A DNA stretch of 64,000 nucleotides from positions 310,001 to 374,000 of the forward strand of contig NZ_CADFEB010000005.1 in NCBI RefSeq assembly GCF_902833085.1, written 5' to 3'. The position numbers were made by a program, and so were the translations under genes. Below are positions 39,484 through 47,937 of this stretch, in pieces. Numbering within the stretch: position 1 is the first letter of the stretch; every line of letters starts with the position of its first letter. The stretch comes from Burkholderia ubonensis. Its GTDB lineage: Bacteria; Pseudomonadota; Gammaproteobacteria; Burkholderiales; Burkholderiaceae. The notes beneath the pieces were generated by a model, which did no database searches, was not told the DNA's origin, and saw only the letters and a program-made list of their open reading frames with translations.

Positions 39484-41835
39484 TCAATGCAGCGTCGGCG
39501 ACGCGCCGTCCGCCGATGCGGCGGCATCCGCGAGCGGACGCACCGAGCCGTCGACGATGCGTGCGTCGAAGTCGCGCACGAGCTGCTGGACGAACGGATC
39601 CGCGTGAATCTCCTGCTCCGCTTCGCGCTGGCGCGCCGCGCGCGCGGCCGCGTCGAGCGCCGCCGCGGTGCGCCGCGCGGGCCCGACCTCGACGGCAACG
39701 TCGACCGGCTTGCCGAGCGCATCCGCGAGCGCGGCCTTCAGTTTCGCGACCTGCGCCGCATCCGCGTACTGCGGCACGGGCACCGACAGCTTGAGCGTCG
39801 TCGCGTCGACCGCCGTCAGCTCGCTGTTGAACGCGAGCTGGTATGCGACGCCCTTCAGCGGCAGCCGCGCGGCCAGCGCCGGCCACTCGCCGTCGAAACC
39901 GATCGGATCGAGCGCGATGGCGGGCGGCAGCGGGCGCGTATCGACCGGCGCGGACACGGCCGGCTTCGGCGCGACGCGCACGTCGTCCGGCCCGCTGTCG
40001 AACACCGGCACGAAGCCGTCGTCGGGCGGACCGCCGAACATCTCGTCCGCGCTGAGCGGCACGTACTCGTCCGGCGGAATGTCTTCCCAAGGCGGCGGAG
40101 CCTGACGCGTATCCGGCTGCGGCGCGCGAGCCGCGGCGCGCGGCGTCGGCACCTGCACCGCGGGACGCGGCGCAGCCGGTTTGGCGGCGGCCGGTGCGGT
40201 CGGCGCGGCCGATTTTGCCGCCGCCCCGGCGCGCGAGCGATCGGTCGACACGCGCATGCCGGCGTTGCGCAGCACATCGAGCGCCGCGGCGGCGCCACCT
40301 GCGCGTGCAGCCGATCGCGGGGCGGCTTCCGTCGACGCGGCGCGCGGCGCGGATTCGGCCGGCACGGCATCCGCCGCACCGGTACGGAATTCGGATTCCG
40401 CCGGCGACGCGGGCGGATCGTTCTTCACGGCTGCGGCGGGCGCTGCCGCGGGCGCATCGGCTGCCGCGACCGGCTGAGCCGCCGCGGTCGGGACGGGCGC
40501 CTCGGTTGTCGCGGGAACGGCCGGCGGCTCGCTTGCGCGTTCGCCGGGTTGCGCAGGCACATCGGCAGCCGGTCGCGCGACCGGCGCGGCCGACGCGGCA
40601 GACGCCGTGGGCGCCGCGGCTGCCGCCGGCTTGCGCGTCGCCTCGGCGGGCACTGCCGGCGCAGGCTTCGCGGCCGACACGGCCGCACGCGGCCCCGGCA
40701 CGGCGCGCGGCGCCGAAGGCTGGCCGACCGGCGCACCGCCGGCAGCGCCGGCCGCCGGCTCGAACGCGAGCATCCGCAGCAGCGTCATCGTGAAGCCCGC
40801 GTACTCGTCGGGCGCGAGGCCCAGTTCCGCACGCCCGACCGTCGCGATCTGGTAGAACAGCTGCACCTGTTCGGGGCTGAGCGCCTGCGCGAACCGGCGC
40901 AGGTCGGCCGCTTCCGGCCACTCTTCGAGCACCGAGCCCGGTGCGAACTGCGCCCACGCGATCCGGTGCAGCAGGCTGGCGAGATCCTGCAAGGCGGTCG
41001 AGAACGACAGGCTGCGCAGCGACATTTCGTCGGCGATCGCGAGAATCTCGGTGCCGTCGCCGGCCGCGAGCGCGTCGAGCAGGCGCACCATGTAGGTCTG
41101 GTCGAGCGCGCCGAGCATCCCCGACACGGCCGTTTCCGTCACTTCGTTCGCCGAATAGGCGATCGCCTGGTCGGTCAGCGACAGCGCATCGCGCATGCTG
41201 CCCTGCGCCGCGCGCGCGAGCAGGCGCAGCGCCTGCGGCTCGAACGTGATCCGCTCTTCGCCGAGGATGCGCTCGAGATGCGACACGATGTGCCCGGCCG
41301 GCATCTGCTTGAGGTTGAACTGCAGGCAGCGCGACAGCACCGTGACGGGAATCTTCTGCGGGTCGGTCGTCGCGAGGATGAACTTGACGTGCGGCGGCGG
41401 CTCCTCGAGCGTCTTCAGCATCGCGTTGAACGCGTGGTTCGTCAGCATGTGCACTTCGTCGATCATGTAGACCTTGAAGCGCGCATCGACGGGCGCGTAC
41501 ACCGCGCGCTCGAGCAGCGCGGCCATTTCGTCGACGCCGCGGTTGCTCGCGGCATCCATTTCGACGTAGTCGACGAAGCGGCCTTCGTCGATCTCGCGGC
41601 ACGCGCGGCACACGCCGCACGGCTGCGACGTCACGCCGGTTTCACAGTTGAGCGCCTTCGCGAAGATTCGCGACAGCGTCGTCTTGCCGACGCCGCGGGT
41701 GCCCGTAAACAGATAGGCGTGATGCAAACGCCCGCCGTCGAGCGCGTGCGTGAGCGCCCTGACGACGTGCTCCTGGCCGACGAGCGAAGCGAAATCCTTC
41801 GGACGCCACTTGCGTGCGAGAACTTGATAGGTCAT
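39484..41835 (-). CDS. dnaX: DNA polymerase III subunits tau/gamma
   Basis: Clamp-loader ATPase. 783 residues. Walker A GTRGVGKTTLSR near 45, zinc-binding cysteines in CETGVTSQPCGVCRAC, DEVHML (Walker B) and sensor 1 LATTDPQKIPVTVLSRCLQF. Domain III ends near 370. About 270 residues of Ala/Pro low-complexity linker follow, then the tau-specific C-terminal domains (EWPALAARLPLKGVAYQLAF). I saw no A-rich slippery heptamer of the E. coli type in the coding strand, so a gamma form made by that frameshift is not evident. Confidence 0.97.
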   Translation of the reverse strand: MTYQVLARKWRPKDFASLVGQEHVVRALTHALDGGRLHHAYLFTGTRGVGKTTLSRIFAKALNCETGVTSQPCGVCRACREIDEGRFVDYVEMDAASNRGVDEMAALLERAVYAPVDARFKVYMIDEVHMLTNHAFNAMLKTLEEPPPHVKFILATTDPQKIPVTVLSRCLQFNLKQMPAGHIVSHLERILGEERITFEPQALRLLARAAQGSMRDALSLTDQAIAYSANEVTETAVSGMLGALDQTYMVRLLDALAAGDGTEILAIADEMSLRSLSFSTALQDLASLLHRIAWAQFAPGSVLEEWPEAADLRRFAQALSPEQVQLFYQIATVGRAELGLAPDEYAGFTMTLLRMLAFEPAAGAAGGAPVGQPSAPRAVPGPRAAVSAAKPAPAVPAEATRKPAAAAAPTASAASAAPVARPAADVPAQPGERASEPPAVPATTEAPVPTAAAQPVAAADAPAAAPAAAVKNDPPASPAESEFRTGAADAVPAESAPRAASTEAAPRSAARAGGAAAALDVLRNAGMRVSTDRSRAGAAAKSAAPTAPAAAKPAAPRPAVQVPTPRAAARAPQPDTRQAPPPWEDIPPDEYVPLSADEMFGGPPDDGFVPVFDSGPDDVRVAPKPAVSAPVDTRPLPPAIALDPIGFDGEWPALAARLPLKGVAYQLAFNSELTAVDATTLKLSVPVPQYADAAQVAKLKAALADALGKPVDVAVEVGPARRTAAALDAAARAARQREAEQEIHADPFVQQLVRDFDARIVDGSVRPLADAAASADGASPTLH

Positions 41836-41936
41836 CAGGAAATTGTATCAGCAACGCTGCGTCGCGCCGACACGCGAAACGGTACGGAACACGGATGCGA
41901 AAACGTGGAAAGCGCGTGAAAAGCGAGAGCGGAAAT

Positions 41937-41960
41937 AAAAAACGCCCTGCGAACGGGGCG
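41937..41960 (-). terminator. Terminator of the 4.5S RNA gene
   Basis: On the minus strand CGCCC (41960-41956), loop, GGGCG (41947-41943), then six U (41942-41937). Located just after the 4.5S RNA 3' end. Confidence 0.8.
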
Positions 41961-41967
41961 AGAAGGA

Positions 41968-42070
41968 AGGTGACGAGCCCGACCCTCGGCACTGGCGGAA
42001 AACGGCTGTGGCTGCTTCGTTCCCGACCTGACCAGGTTCACCGGCCCACCATGCGAGGAGGCCCGTCACG
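41968..42070 (-). ncRNA. ffs: 4.5S signal recognition particle RNA (bacterial small type)
   Basis: The minus strand carries the universally conserved SRP domain IV core: GGTCAGGTCGGGAACGAAGC followed by AGCCACAG, forming the Ffh-binding asymmetric and symmetric loops. The ends GTGACGGGC and GCTCGTCAC pair to close the long hairpin. A TAGAAT -10 at 42080-42075 predicts a start near 42068-42070, and a terminator follows. About 103 bases, as expected for the small bacterial form. Exact ends are estimated. Confidence 0.93.
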
Positions 42071-42457
42071 CAGCATTCTATCACCGCTTCGCGCCGAATG
42101 CGACCGTTATTCGAACGAACATGCGAAAGCAGGCACATGCAATTGCAGGCGCGCGCAGCAGGCGCGCACAGCACGCGCGTGCAACGGCCGCATGCGCCCT
42201 CTTGTATTTTGCACGCCGGCCTCCACCTGCGTGACGCAACGGTCTTCGGCGTACGTGCCCCTACTCGCGAAGCGGCTACTATCGCCGTCAACAGCGGATA
42301 GCAATTTAGGCTAATATGACGCCCGAATGACCCGCGAGCCGCGGTACGCAGCGCTTACGCCCTTCCTTTCCGGAGTGCGGAGCTACCTGCCGCAGCGGCC
42401 GGCGCGCCGAGAAGGCGCCATGCAGGCAGTCCCCGAACTGAAAGAGGTATTGACCAA
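42071..42457. other. Intergenic region between ffs and trxA
   Basis: About 390 bases without a credible gene. The left end holds the ffs promoter (-10 TAGAAT, minus strand, 42075-42080). Near the right, TAATAT (42312-42317) in an AT-rich stretch is a plausible trxA -10, but no convincing -35 is present. The middle is GCGC-rich and otherwise featureless. Confidence 0.5.
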
Positions 42458-42784
42458 ATGAGCGAACAGATCAAACACATCAGCGACGCATCGTTCGAAC
42501 AGGACGTCGTCAAATCCGACAAGCCGGTGCTCGTCGATTTCTGGGCCGAATGGTGCGGCCCGTGCAAGATGATTGCCCCGATCCTCGACGAAGTCGCGAA
42601 GGACTACGGCGACAAGCTGCAGATCGCGAAGATCAACGTCGACGACAACCAGGCGACGCCGGCGAAGTTCGGCGTGCGCGGCATCCCGACGCTGATCCTC
42701 TTCAAGAACGGCGCGGCCGCCGCGCAGAAGGTCGGCGCGCTGTCGAAGTCGCAGCTGACCGCGTTCCTGGACAGCCACCTGTAA
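42458..42784 (+). CDS. trxA: Thioredoxin 1
   Basis: 108-residue cytosolic dithiol reductase. Active site WCGPCK near residue 33, preceded by VLVDFWAE. The cis-Pro loop is [13 protein letters not shown]. Standard length. It precedes rho with a 196-base leader between, the same neighbour pair as in E. coli. Confidence 0.98.
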   Translation: MSEQIKHISDASFEQDVVKSDKPVLVDFWAEWCGPCKMIAPILDEVAKDYGDKLQIAKINVDDNQATPAKFGVRGIPTLILFKNGAAAAQKVGALSKSQLTAFLDSHL

Positions 42785-42800
42785 ATACACCGGCAGGTCC

Positions 42801-42832
42801 GCGGACGTGTTGTCAACCGGCAACACGTCCGC
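42801..42832 (+). repeat. Perfect 12-bp inverted repeat between trxA and rho
   Basis: GCGGACGTGTTG (42801-42812), 8-base loop, CAACACGTCCGC (42821-42832). It starts 17 bases after the trxA stop. The following bases lack a U-run, so it does not look like an intrinsic terminator. Confidence 0.8.
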
Positions 42833-42873
42833 CGCCAAGCCGCCGATCGGCTGCTCAAGCGCGAATCGGCATA

Positions 42874-42882
42874 TGCTAGAAT
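42874..42882 (+). promoter_or_regulatory. Candidate extended -10 promoter of rho
   Basis: TGC-TAGAAT: a TG dinucleotide (42874-42875), one base, and a good -10 hexamer (42877-42882), followed by an A-run. It lies about 100 bases before the rho start in a locally AT-rich segment. No -35 is needed for an extended -10. Confidence 0.5.
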
Positions 42883-42980
42883 TAAAAAACGTCTACAAGA
42901 CGCATTTAAGTCTCTGAGCGATTCCGCTCGCCCTCCTCCCTTTTTCTTTCGTCGCTTCTCTTCCCTGGCGGGATTCCCGT

Positions 42981-44243
42981 ATGCATTTATCCGAGCTCAA
43001 GTCTCTGCACGTGTCCGAATTGATCGAGATGGCCAACGGCCTGGAGATCGAAAACGCGAACCGCCTGCGCAAGCAGGAGCTGATGTTCGCCATTCTCAAA
43101 AAGCGCGCCAAGACGGGAGAGACGATCTTCGGCGACGGCACGCTCGAAGTGCTGCCGGACGGCTTCGGCTTCCTGCGCTCACCGGAAATGTCGTACCTCG
43201 CGAGCACCGACGACATCTACATCAGCCCGTCGCAGATCCGCCGCTTCAACCTGCACACCGGCGACACGATCGAAGGCGAAGTCCGCACGCCGAAGGACGG
43301 CGAGCGCTACTTCGCGCTGGTGAAGGTCGACAAAGTCAACGGGCAGCCGCCCGAGGCCTCGAAACACAAGATCATGTTCGAGAACCTCACGCCGCTGCAC
43401 CCGAACAAGCCGCTGTCGCTCGAGCGCGAGATGCGCGGCGAAGAGAACGTCACGGGCCGAATCATCGACATGATCGCGCCGATCGGCAAGGGCCAGCGCG
43501 GCCTGCTCGTCGCGTCGCCGAAGTCGGGCAAGACCGTGATGCTCCAGCACATCGCGCACGCGATCAAGCAGAACCACCCGGACGTGATCCTGTTCGTGCT
43601 GCTGATCGACGAGCGCCCTGAAGAAGTGACCGAAATGCAGCGCTCCGTCGCGGGCGAAGTGATCGCGTCGACGTTCGACGAACCGGCCACGCGCCACGTT
43701 CAGGTCGCCGAAATGGTGATCGAGAAGGCCAAGCGCCTCGTCGAAATGAAGCACGACGTCGTGATCCTGCTCGACTCGATCACGCGTCTCGCACGCGCGT
43801 ACAACACCGTGATCCCGGCGTCGGGCAAGGTGCTGACGGGTGGTGTCGATGCGAACGCGCTGCAGCGCCCGAAGCGCTTCTTCGGCGCGGCGCGCAACAT
43901 CGAGGAAGGCGGCTCGCTGACGATCATCGGCACCGCGCTGATCGAAACCGGCAGCCGCATGGACGACGTGATCTACGAAGAGTTCAAGGGCACCGGCAAC
44001 ATGGAAGTGCACCTCGAGCGCCGCCTCGCGGAAAAGCGCGTCTACCCGTCGATCAACCTGAACAAGTCGGGCACGCGCCGCGAGGAAATGCTGATCAAGC
44101 CCGAGATCCTGCAGAAGATCTGGGTGCTGCGCAAATTCATCCACGACATGGACGAAGTCGAGGCAATGGAATTCCTGCTCGACAAGATCCGCCAGACGAA
44201 GAGCAACTCCGAGTTCTTCGACCTGATGCGCCGCGGCGGCTGA
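42981..44243 (+). CDS. rho: Transcription termination factor Rho
   Basis: Hexameric RNA-dependent ATPase/helicase that ends transcription. 420 residues, standard. N-terminal Rho_N ([20 protein letters not shown]), a cold-shock-like RNA-binding domain ([15 protein letters not shown]), Walker [11 protein letters not shown], Walker [17 protein letters not shown], and the Q/R-loop region [22 protein letters not shown] (in pieces). The start has no strong alternative. Confidence 0.98.
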   Translation: MHLSELKSLHVSELIEMANGLEIENANRLRKQELMFAILKKRAKTGETIFGDGTLEVLPDGFGFLRSPEMSYLASTDDIYISPSQIRRFNLHTGDTIEGEVRTPKDGERYFALVKVDKVNGQPPEASKHKIMFENLTPLHPNKPLSLEREMRGEENVTGRIIDMIAPIGKGQRGLLVASPKSGKTVMLQHIAHAIKQNHPDVILFVLLIDERPEEVTEMQRSVAGEVIASTFDEPATRHVQVAEMVIEKAKRLVEMKHDVVILLDSITRLARAYNTVIPASGKVLTGGVDANALQRPKRFFGAARNIEEGGSLTIIGTALIETGSRMDDVIYEEFKGTGNMEVHLERRLAEKRVYPSINLNKSGTRREEMLIKPEILQKIWVLRKFIHDMDEVEAMEFLLDKIRQTKSNSEFFDLMRRGG

Positions 44244-44263
44244 TCGCCCCGGCAGCGGATACG

Positions 44264-44300
44264 ACGGCCGCCCGCGCGCTGCGCCCGGCGGCCGTTTTTT
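44264..44300 (+). terminator. Intrinsic terminator of rho
   Basis: ACGGCCGCC (44264-44272) pairs with GGCGGCCGT (44287-44295), followed by TTTTT. 21 bases after the rho stop. Confidence 0.9.
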
Positions 44301-44309
44301 CGTGCCAAC

Positions 44310-44340
44310 CTGAACGTGAACGTACACGTTGATCTATAAT
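44310..44340 (+). promoter_or_regulatory. MerR-type promoter/operator of the merR-MFS operon
   Basis: A consensus -10 TATAAT (44335-44340) is separated by 19 bases from a weak -35 (CTGAAC, 44310-44315). The dyad AACGTG (44313-44318) / CACGTT (44325-44330) fills the spacer. Over-long spacers with a central dyad are the hallmark of MerR-regulated promoters. Confidence 0.6.
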
Positions 44341-44375
44341 CCATCTCGTCGCCCCGACCTACCGACCCCGCCCCG

Positions 44376-44876
44376 ATGACGACCGGCACCCCCACCCTGC
44401 TGCTGACCGTGAGCGACGCCGCCGCGCGGCTCGGCGTCACGCCGCGCACGCTGAAGTACTACGAGGAGCGCGGGCTCGTCACGCCATCGCGCAGCGAAGG
44501 CCGCTATCGTCTCTACGACGAAGCCGACCTCGAGCGCTTCGCGCGAATCCTGCGCCTGCGCGCGCTCGGCTTCTCGCTGCAGGGCATCACCGAAATGCTC
44601 AAGCGTCCGCTGGAAGAAACGGACGACGGCCGGCGCCGCTACTCGGACGCGTCGCTGCGGGACATCCGCACCGGTCTCGCGGAACAGATCGGCACGCTGG
44701 ACCGGCGCATCGCGGCGGTCCAGCGCGAGCTGAAGGAAGCGATGGCGCTGCGCAAGGAACTGCAGCGCGACATCGACTACGTCGAGCGGCGCCTTGCCGG
44801 CGAAAGCGCGGATGCGCTGATCGCGCAGCGGCGGGCCGAGACGAGCGAGCGCCGGTCGCGCAAGAGCCGCGCATGA
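44376..44876 (+). CDS. MerR-family transcriptional regulator
   Basis: 166 residues. N-terminal winged helix-turn-helix (LTVSDAAARLGVTPRTLKYYEERGL), wing residues RYRLYDEADLERFARI, then a long dimerisation coiled coil (about 95-140). No metal-binding Cys pair is seen at the C-terminus, so a small-molecule or drug effector is more likely than a metal. Its stop overlaps the start of the MFS gene by ATGA. A MerR-type operator lies directly upstream, implying autoregulation and control of the transporter. Confidence 0.9.
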   Translation: MTTGTPTLLLTVSDAAARLGVTPRTLKYYEERGLVTPSRSEGRYRLYDEADLERFARILRLRALGFSLQGITEMLKRPLEETDDGRRRYSDASLRDIRTGLAEQIGTLDRRIAAVQRELKEAMALRKELQRDIDYVERRLAGESADALIAQRRAETSERRSRKSRA

Positions 44877-46429
44877 ACGCAACGCCGGGCCGCCCGCCAC
44901 TGTGGAGCCGCGCGAGCCTGCGCGCCGACCTGTTCCCGTGGGCGCTCGCGCTCGTCACCGGCATCGACTATTTCGACAACGCGACGTTCTCGTTCTTCGC
45001 CAGCTACATCGCGGGCGGCATCAACGCGTCGCCGGACGAGCTCGTGTGGTCGTCGAGCGCTTACGCGGTCGCGGCCGTGCTCGGCATCCTCCAGCAGCAA
45101 TGGTGGATCGACCGCCTCGGGCATCGCCGCTACGTCGCCGGCTGCATGCTGATGTTCTCGTTCGGTGCGATCGCGTCCGCGCTCGCCGATACGTCGCTGC
45201 AGCTCGCGTTCGCGCGCGGCTTCCAGGGCTATTTCATCGGGCCGATGATGGGCGCGTGCCGGATCCTGATCCAGATCAGCTTCACGCCGCAGGAACGGCC
45301 ACCCGCGACGCGCGCGTTCCTGATCATGATCCTGCTCGGCAGTGCGCTCGCGCCGATCGCCGGCGGCCTGCTCGTCGCGCATTCGACGTGGCGCGCACTA
45401 TTCGCGTGCACTGCGCCCGCAGGCGTCGCATTCGCGATCCTCGCGCTGCTGACGCTGCCCGACACCGGCAACCTGCCCGACGACGAACGCGGCACCGGGC
45501 ATTTCTGGCCGTACGTCGTGTTCGCGCTCGCGCAGGGCGCGTTGCAGATCGTGATGCAGCAGGTGCGGTACCAGCTCTACAGCGGCTCGCCGATGCTGAT
45601 CCTGCTGACGGTCGCGGGCCTCGGCGCGCTCGCGTGGTTCGCGCACCACCAGTGGCACCACCCGACGCCGCTCGTGCGCCTGCACGCGTTCCGCCAGCGG
45701 ACCTTCCAGGTCGGGCTCCTGCTCTACATGTTCTATTACTACGAGTCGACCGGCTTCAGCTACCTGACCTCCCGCCTTCTCGAATCGGGGCTCGGCTATC
45801 CGGTCGAGAACGCCGGGCGCCTCGTCGGCACGATGTCGCTGATCTCCGCGACCGCGCTGTTCGCGTACCTGCGCTACGCGAAGCTGATCACGCACAAGAA
45901 ATGGATCATCGTGCCGGGCTTCGCGGTCGCCGCGTTCGCCGCGCTGTGGATGACCCGCATGACGCCGCAGGTCGGCGAAGCGGCGCTGATCGTGCCGCTG
46001 CTTCTGCGCGGCCTGCTGCTGCTGTTCATCGTGCTGCCGGTCGCGAACCTGACGTTCCGGATCTTCGCGATCGACGAATACACGCACGGCTACCGGCTCA
46101 AGAACATCGTCCGCCAGCTGACGATCTCGTTCGCAACGGCGTCGGTGATCATCGTCGAGCAGCATCGGCAGGCCATGCACCAGACGCGGCTCGTCGAGCG
46201 CGCGAGCGTGTTCGATCCGCTGTTCCAGCAGACGGTCGACGCGCTGGCCCGCAGCTACGCGGCCGCCGGCCATGTGCCGAGCGACGCGCACGCGCTCGCG
46301 ATCTCGTCGATCGCGCGGATGGTCGCGCAGCAGGCGTCGTTCCTGTCGTCGCTCGACGGGTTCTATTTCCTCGCCGGCGTCGCGATATGCGGCGGGATCT
46401 TCGCCGCATGGCAAAAAGACATCGATTGA
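44873..46429 (+). CDS. MFS transporter, DHA2-like multidrug efflux type
   Basis: 518 residues with about 14 hydrophobic segments, similar to the DHA2 (14-TM) drug:H+ antiporters. Visible: the first helix region PWALALVTGIDYFDNATFSFFASYIAGG (in pieces), HRRYVAGCMLMF after loop 2-3, and an extended loop with FVHHQ-like segment WFAHHQWHHPTPLVRL. Substrate unknown. It overlaps the upstream merR gene by 4 bases, so its ligand is probably the effector sensed by that regulator. Confidence 0.85.
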   Translation: MNATPGRPPLWSRASLRADLFPWALALVTGIDYFDNATFSFFASYIAGGINASPDELVWSSSAYAVAAVLGILQQQWWIDRLGHRRYVAGCMLMFSFGAIASALADTSLQLAFARGFQGYFIGPMMGACRILIQISFTPQERPPATRAFLIMILLGSALAPIAGGLLVAHSTWRALFACTAPAGVAFAILALLTLPDTGNLPDDERGTGHFWPYVVFALAQGALQIVMQQVRYQLYSGSPMLILLTVAGLGALAWFAHHQWHHPTPLVRLHAFRQRTFQVGLLLYMFYYYESTGFSYLTSRLLESGLGYPVENAGRLVGTMSLISATALFAYLRYAKLITHKKWIIVPGFAVAAFAALWMTRMTPQVGEAALIVPLLLRGLLLLFIVLPVANLTFRIFAIDEYTHGYRLKNIVRQLTISFATASVIIVEQHRQAMHQTRLVERASVFDPLFQQTVDALARSYAAAGHVPSDAHALAISSIARMVAQQASFLSSLDGFYFLAGVAICGGIFAAWQKDID

Positions 46430-46466
46430 GTTAAAAGACAGGCTTTGGGATTCCATTGCCGTTTCC

Positions 46467-47300
46467 ATGCTTTCGAAACTCGCCCGCTGGCTCGACCATC
46501 GCCGCCGCGACCGCGCGCTGCGCAGTCATCCGATCCCCGACGCGCTGTGGCAGGACACCATCGCGCGGCTGCCGTTCCTCGACTACCTGCCGCCCGACGA
46601 CCTCGGCCGGCTGCGCGAGCTGACGAGCCTGTTCCTCGCGCGCAAGTCGTTTTCGACCGCGCACGGCCTCGAGCTGACCGACGAGATGATCGTCGGCATC
46701 GCCGTGCAGGCCTGCGTGCCGGTGCTGAATCTCGATCTGTCGCTGTACGACGGCTGGGTCGGCGTCGTCGTGTATCCGGGTGAATTCGTGATCCGCAAGA
46801 CCGTGCAGGACGAGGACGGCGTCGTCCACGAGGTCGAGCAGGACGCGAGCGGCGAAGCCTGGGAAGGCGGACCGGTGATCCTGTCGTGGGAAGACGCGCA
46901 GATGACCGACGGCCGCGACGCGTACAACGTGGTGATCCACGAGTTCGCGCACAAGATCGACATGATCAACGGCGCGGCCGACGGCTATCCGCCCCTCTTT
47001 CGCCGCTGGCATGCGCCGCATCTCGACGCGCAGGCGTGGGCCGACGTGTTCGAAAACGCGTACGACCAGTTCTGCGCGCGCGTCGATGCGGTGCCGGATC
47101 GCGCCTGGGCGCGCTTCGAGCGGGAGTCGCTGATCGATCCCTATGCGGCCGACCACCCGTCGGAATTCTTTGCCGTATGCAGCGAGGCGCTGTTCGTGCG
47201 GCCGCGCGCGTTCGAGGCCGAGTTCCCCGAGCTCTACCGGCTGCTCGCCCGCTATTACCGGCAGGATCCGGCCAAAACCGGCGCGCTCGACGCGCGCTGA
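46467..47300 (+). CDS. mtfA: MtfA-family zinc peptidase (M90)
   Basis: 277-residue cytosolic metallopeptidase. The zinc motif HEFAHKIDM (HExxH) and downstream Glu in HPSEFFAVCSEALFV match family M90. E. coli MtfA binds the repressor Mlc and thereby affects glucose phosphotransferase expression. Whether that target exists here is unknown. The ATG at 46467 gives the family N-terminus. The frame is open upstream into the MFS gene but that part is out of family. Starts 38 bases after the transporter gene. Confidence 0.9.
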   Translation: MLSKLARWLDHRRRDRALRSHPIPDALWQDTIARLPFLDYLPPDDLGRLRELTSLFLARKSFSTAHGLELTDEMIVGIAVQACVPVLNLDLSLYDGWVGVVVYPGEFVIRKTVQDEDGVVHEVEQDASGEAWEGGPVILSWEDAQMTDGRDAYNVVIHEFAHKIDMINGAADGYPPLFRRWHAPHLDAQAWADVFENAYDQFCARVDAVPDRAWARFERESLIDPYAADHPSEFFAVCSEALFVRPRAFEAEFPELYRLLARYYRQDPAKTGALDAR

Positions 47301-47307
47301 AAATTAA

Positions 47308-47336
47308 TCGTCAACCGTCTGATTTTCTGGCATAAT
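47308..47336 (+). promoter_or_regulatory. Candidate promoter of rpmE2
   Basis: TCGTCA (47308-47313), 17-base spacer, CATAAT (47331-47336), in an AT-rich interval. About 120 bases before the start codon. Confidence 0.55.
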
Positions 47337-47456
47337 CACCGTTTTTCGACCTTAGGCAAGTGGCTCGCGCCGGGCTTGACGCCAGCCGACACGCGCAATT
47401 CGCGCGGTTCGGAGCGGCAAGCGGCGGGTTGGCTACCGCTCTCACCAAGGAAAATC

Positions 47457-47720
47457 ATGAAACCTGGCATTCACCCGGATTACCGCGAAGTCGTCTTCCA
47501 AGACATGTCGAACGGCTTCAAGTTCATCACGCGCTCGACGATCCAGACGCGTGAAACCATCGACTTCGAAGGCAAGACCTACCCGCTCGCCAAGATCGAA
47601 GTGTCGTCGGAATCGCACTCGTTCTACACGGGCCAGCAGAAGATCATGGACACGGCCGGCCGCGTCGAGAAGTTCAAGAACAAGTTCGGTTCGCGCGCCA
47701 GCGGCAAGGTCGCGAAGTAA
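47457..47720 (+). CDS. rpmE2: 50S ribosomal protein L31 type B
   Basis: 87-residue large-subunit protein. The sequence [20 protein letters not shown] and [26 protein letters not shown] (in pieces) is typical L31. There is no CxxC zinc motif, so it is the zinc-independent B form. AAGGA lies 6 bases upstream of the ATG at 47457. Monocistronic between its own promoter and terminator. Confidence 0.96.
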   Translation: MKPGIHPDYREVVFQDMSNGFKFITRSTIQTRETIDFEGKTYPLAKIEVSSESHSFYTGQQKIMDTAGRVEKFKNKFGSRASGKVAK

Positions 47721-47764
47721 GCTTCGCGCCGCATCCGGTGGCCACAACGCACCGGTACCGCACC

Positions 47765-47790
47765 AAAGGGCAGCCCAGGCTGCCCTTTTT
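47765..47790 (+). terminator. Intrinsic terminator of rpmE2
   Basis: GGGCAGCC (47768-47775) / CA / GGCTGCCC (47778-47785), followed by TTTTT. Confidence 0.9.
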
Positions 47791-47937
47791 CGTCTCTGCT
47801 CGCCCGAGCGCCGTCGGCCGGCGCCCGGGCGCAACCGCTGACGCGCAACGGCCGGCGCGTCTACAATGCCGGATGCTCAAAACCGGCGCGCCGCGCGGCA
47901 TCGCGCGAGCCGCGCCCAGAACAATTCGTCCATCTGC

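Noticed and set aside
40150..40740. Dense short repeats of GCCG/CGGC type in dnaX, also in rodZ, pcm and nlpD
   Set aside because: These encode Ala/Pro linkers; they are coding low complexity, not a repeat array or CRISPR.
39445..41919. Plus-strand 824-codon frame opposite dnaX
   Set aside because: Gly/Arg-rich shadow of the low-complexity dnaX linker.
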